In this document: in pieces, positions 15,691 through 17,013 of the stretch
How the letters are laid out: each line of letters opens with the position of its first letter
Numbering within the stretch: the stretch's first letter is position 1
Position numbers and translations under genes: made by a program
Source: an uncultured Caulobacteraceae bacterium
Lineage (GTDB): Bacteria > Pseudomonadota > Alphaproteobacteria > Caulobacterales > TH1-2
Reading direction: 5' to 3'
Assembly: GCA_937967425.1 (NCBI GenBank)
Contig: CALBST010000286.1
Coordinates: forward strand, 1 to 17,013
Length of the DNA: 17,013 bases
Notes under the pieces: generated by a model
The model's database searches: none
What the model was told of the DNA's origin: nothing
What the model saw: the letters and a program-made list of their open reading frames with translations, nothing else

Positions 15691-15803
15691 GAGCCTCCGG
15701 GGCTTGTCCCGCAACGTCTCGGGGGCAAACCTCCCCTGCATGGCCAATGACTTAATGGTCGCCTCTCTTGTCCGGCCACAATCGGGCCGCTAGGGTCTGT
15801 TAC

Positions 15804-15828
15804 AACCGTGAAACAATAATCACGGGTT
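15804..15828. promoter_or_regulatory. palindrome in lipA/acyl-ACP synthetase intergenic region
   Basis: The gap 15680-15883 (204 nt) is the largest without a gene and holds the divergent promoters of lipA and the Aas-like gene. Within it CCGTGA (15806-15811) and TCACGG (15820-15825) are perfect complements with an A/T-rich eight-base centre, aacaataa, and partly matching AA and GTT flanks. The 20-base form suits a dimeric repressor of TetR or GntR type, so it may control fatty acid activation, but no regulator gene is next to it. No convincing -35/-10 pair could be fixed for either gene. Confidence 0.4.
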
Positions 15829-15883
15829 GGGCGTCTGACTGCTGGCGTCCAGGGCGGAACATAAAGTCGGAGGCAACACCCTC

Positions 15884-17013
15884 ATGGCGCATCGGTCTTT
15901 CGAACTCGCGCGCACGCGCGTCACCTTGTTCGAAGCTCTGCTCCGGGCCCGGGATATGAAGGGCGGCAAGTATCAGATCATCGAAGATCATGATCGCAAG
16001 CCGATGAGCTATGACGACATCATCCGTGCGGCGTTCGCGCTGGGCGGCAAGCTCGACACATTGATCAAGCGGCGTGAGACAGCTGGAGTGCTGTTGCCGA
16101 CAGGTGTCGGCGCAACGGTGACGTTCTTCGCGCTCCACGCCATCGGCCGCACGCCGGCGATGCTGAACTTCACCGCCGGCGCGATGAACCTCCGCGCCGC
16201 GTGCGAAGCCGCCAACGTCCGCAAGATTCTGACATCGAAGGTCTTCATCCAGAAGGCTGGCCTTGAGTCCGTCGCGAACGAGCTCGGCAAGCACGCGCAG
16301 CTGATTTATCTCGAAGACGTCCGCAAGACCGTCGATATCGGCGACAAGATCATCGCCTTGGTGAAGGGCTTCTTCCCGCGCATGTTCGCGGCGAAGGCGA
16401 GCCCGGACGACACCGGCGTCATCCTCTTCACGTCCGGCTCCTACGGCACGCCGAAAGGCGCGGTGCTTTCGCACGCCAACATTGTCGCCAACGTCGAGCA
16501 AGCGCATGCGCACATTCCGTTCGACCCGAACTGGTCGTTCTTCTGTCCGCTGCCGATGTTCCACAGCTTCGGCCTGACCGGCGGCGTGATGTTGCCGATC
16601 TTCACCGGCCACAAGACGTTCCTGTTCCCATCGCCGCTCGCGGTGAAGGAGATTCCGAAACTCATCAAGGAGACCGGCGCCAACGTCTTCTTCGCGACCG
16701 ACACGTTCGCGCAGCAATATGCGCGGAACGCCGCCGATGGCGATCTCAGCTGCATCCAGCTCATGGTTTGCGGCGCCGAGCGCGTGAAGCCGGAGACGCG
16801 CGAGCTCTATATGCAGCGCTTTGGCGTTGAGTTGTTGGAAGGCTATGGCGCTACCGAAGCGTCGCCGGTCATCGCCGTGAACATTCCGGGCCGCAACAAG
16901 CATGGCACGGTTGGCCCCTTCATTCCTGGCATTGAATGGCGCCTTGAGCCAGTGCCCGGCATCGAAGGCGGACAGAAGCTGTTCGTGCGCGGCCCGAACG
17001 TGATGCGCGGCTA
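15884..17013 (+). CDS. Aas-like acyl-ACP/acyl-CoA synthetase, cut by window end
   Basis: An AMP-forming ligase that activates long-chain fatty acids, most similar in my reading to the synthetase half of E. coli Aas (acyl-ACP synthetase). The 376 visible codons include the nucleotide motif LFTSGSYGTPKG (181-192), PLPMFHSFGLT (222-232), GAER (297-300), EGYGATE (319-325) and PGIEGGQKLFVRGPNVMRG (358-376), all placed as in Aas. Its first residues, including TLFEALLRARDMKGGK, align directly with the start of that half, so the N-terminal acyltransferase domain of Aas is missing here. It could be separate, fused at the unseen C-terminus, or lost. The ATG follows GGAGG (15869-15873) by ten bases. The gene has no stop before the right edge. 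It diverges from lipA. Confidence 0.88.
   Translation, partial: MAHRSFELARTRVTLFEALLRARDMKGGKYQIIEDHDRKPMSYDDIIRAAFALGGKLDTLIKRRETAGVLLPTGVGATVTFFALHAIGRTPAMLNFTAGAMNLRAACEAANVRKILTSKVFIQKAGLESVANELGKHAQLIYLEDVRKTVDIGDKIIALVKGFFPRMFAAKASPDDTGVILFTSGSYGTPKGAVLSHANIVANVEQAHAHIPFDPNWSFFCPLPMFHSFGLTGGVMLPIFTGHKTFLFPSPLAVKEIPKLIKETGANVFFATDTFAQQYARNAADGDLSCIQLMVCGAERVKPETRELYMQRFGVELLEGYGATEASPVIAVNIPGRNKHGTVGPFIPGIEWRLEPVPGIEGGQKLFVRGPNVMRG

Noticed and set aside
15752..15781. Possible lipA promoter, TTGTGG and CATTAA with an 18-base spacer on the minus strand
   Set aside because: Both hexamers match the consensus at only about half the positions, so it is not distinguishable from chance.
15800..16903. 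A 367-codon open frame on the minus strand opposite the Aas-like gene
   Set aside because: It is arginine- and histidine-rich without family motifs and mirrors the codon bias of the plus-strand gene, which has all AMP-ligase motifs and a GGAGG site.
1..17013. A new defence, mobile or secondary-metabolite system
   Set aside because: All genes fall in recognised families, mostly in conserved alphaproteobacterial order; I see no integrase, transposase, CRISPR array, toxin pair or composition shift that supports such a system.

Overview
The window is GC-rich, almost fully coding, and reads as chromosomal core DNA of an alphaproteobacterium. The order dusB-ntrB-ntrC-ntrY-ntrX-dat-hfq-hflX and the nearby ispDF (fused IspD-IspF), cinA-type, ratA/coq10-type and lipA genes form a neighbourhood characteristic of that class. 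Caulobacterales or a related lineage is my best guess, but it is inferred from gene order and protein style, not from a marker gene.

Layout. (1) Positions 5-9673, all on the minus strand: eight co-directional genes, read as dusB, ntrB, ntrC, ntrY, ntrX, a D-amino-acid aminotransferase (dat), hfq and hflX. Four junctions are ATGA start/stop overlaps, and hfq/hflX overlap by 17 nt, so most of the block is probably translated as coupled pairs. A likely internal promoter lies before hfq. (2) Positions 9773-10921, plus strand: ispDF, divergent from dusB. (3) Positions 10893-13577, minus strand: a large membrane protein with a C-terminal spermidine-synthase-like domain. It converges on ispDF with overlapping 3' ends and separates ispDF from cinA. 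(4) Positions 13662-14153, plus strand: a CinA C-terminal-domain (PncC-type) amidase gene. (5) Positions 14162-14255: a twin-hairpin inverted repeat between convergent genes. (6) Positions 14260-15679, minus strand: lipA followed by a RatA/Coq10-family gene. (7) From 15884 to the right edge, plus strand: an incomplete Aas-like acyl-ACP synthetase gene, with a palindrome upstream of it.

Function. The ntr genes encode two sensor kinase/response regulator pairs: NtrB-NtrC (cytosolic) and NtrY-NtrX (membrane). Both regulators have lost the GAFTGA loop that contacts sigma-54, so this nitrogen-control locus probably works without sigma-54 activation. DusB modifies tRNA, Hfq pairs sRNAs with mRNAs, HflX is a ribosome-associated GTPase, IspDF makes isoprenoid precursors, LipA makes lipoate, and the Aas-like enzyme activates fatty acids.

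No gap without a gene exceeds 300 bases; the largest (15680-15883) is described. I did not find a CRISPR array, defence system, prophage, insertion sequence, rRNA or tRNA. The window is mostly conserved housekeeping DNA; the points of interest are the altered regulators, the repeats and palindromes, and the inserted membrane protein gene.
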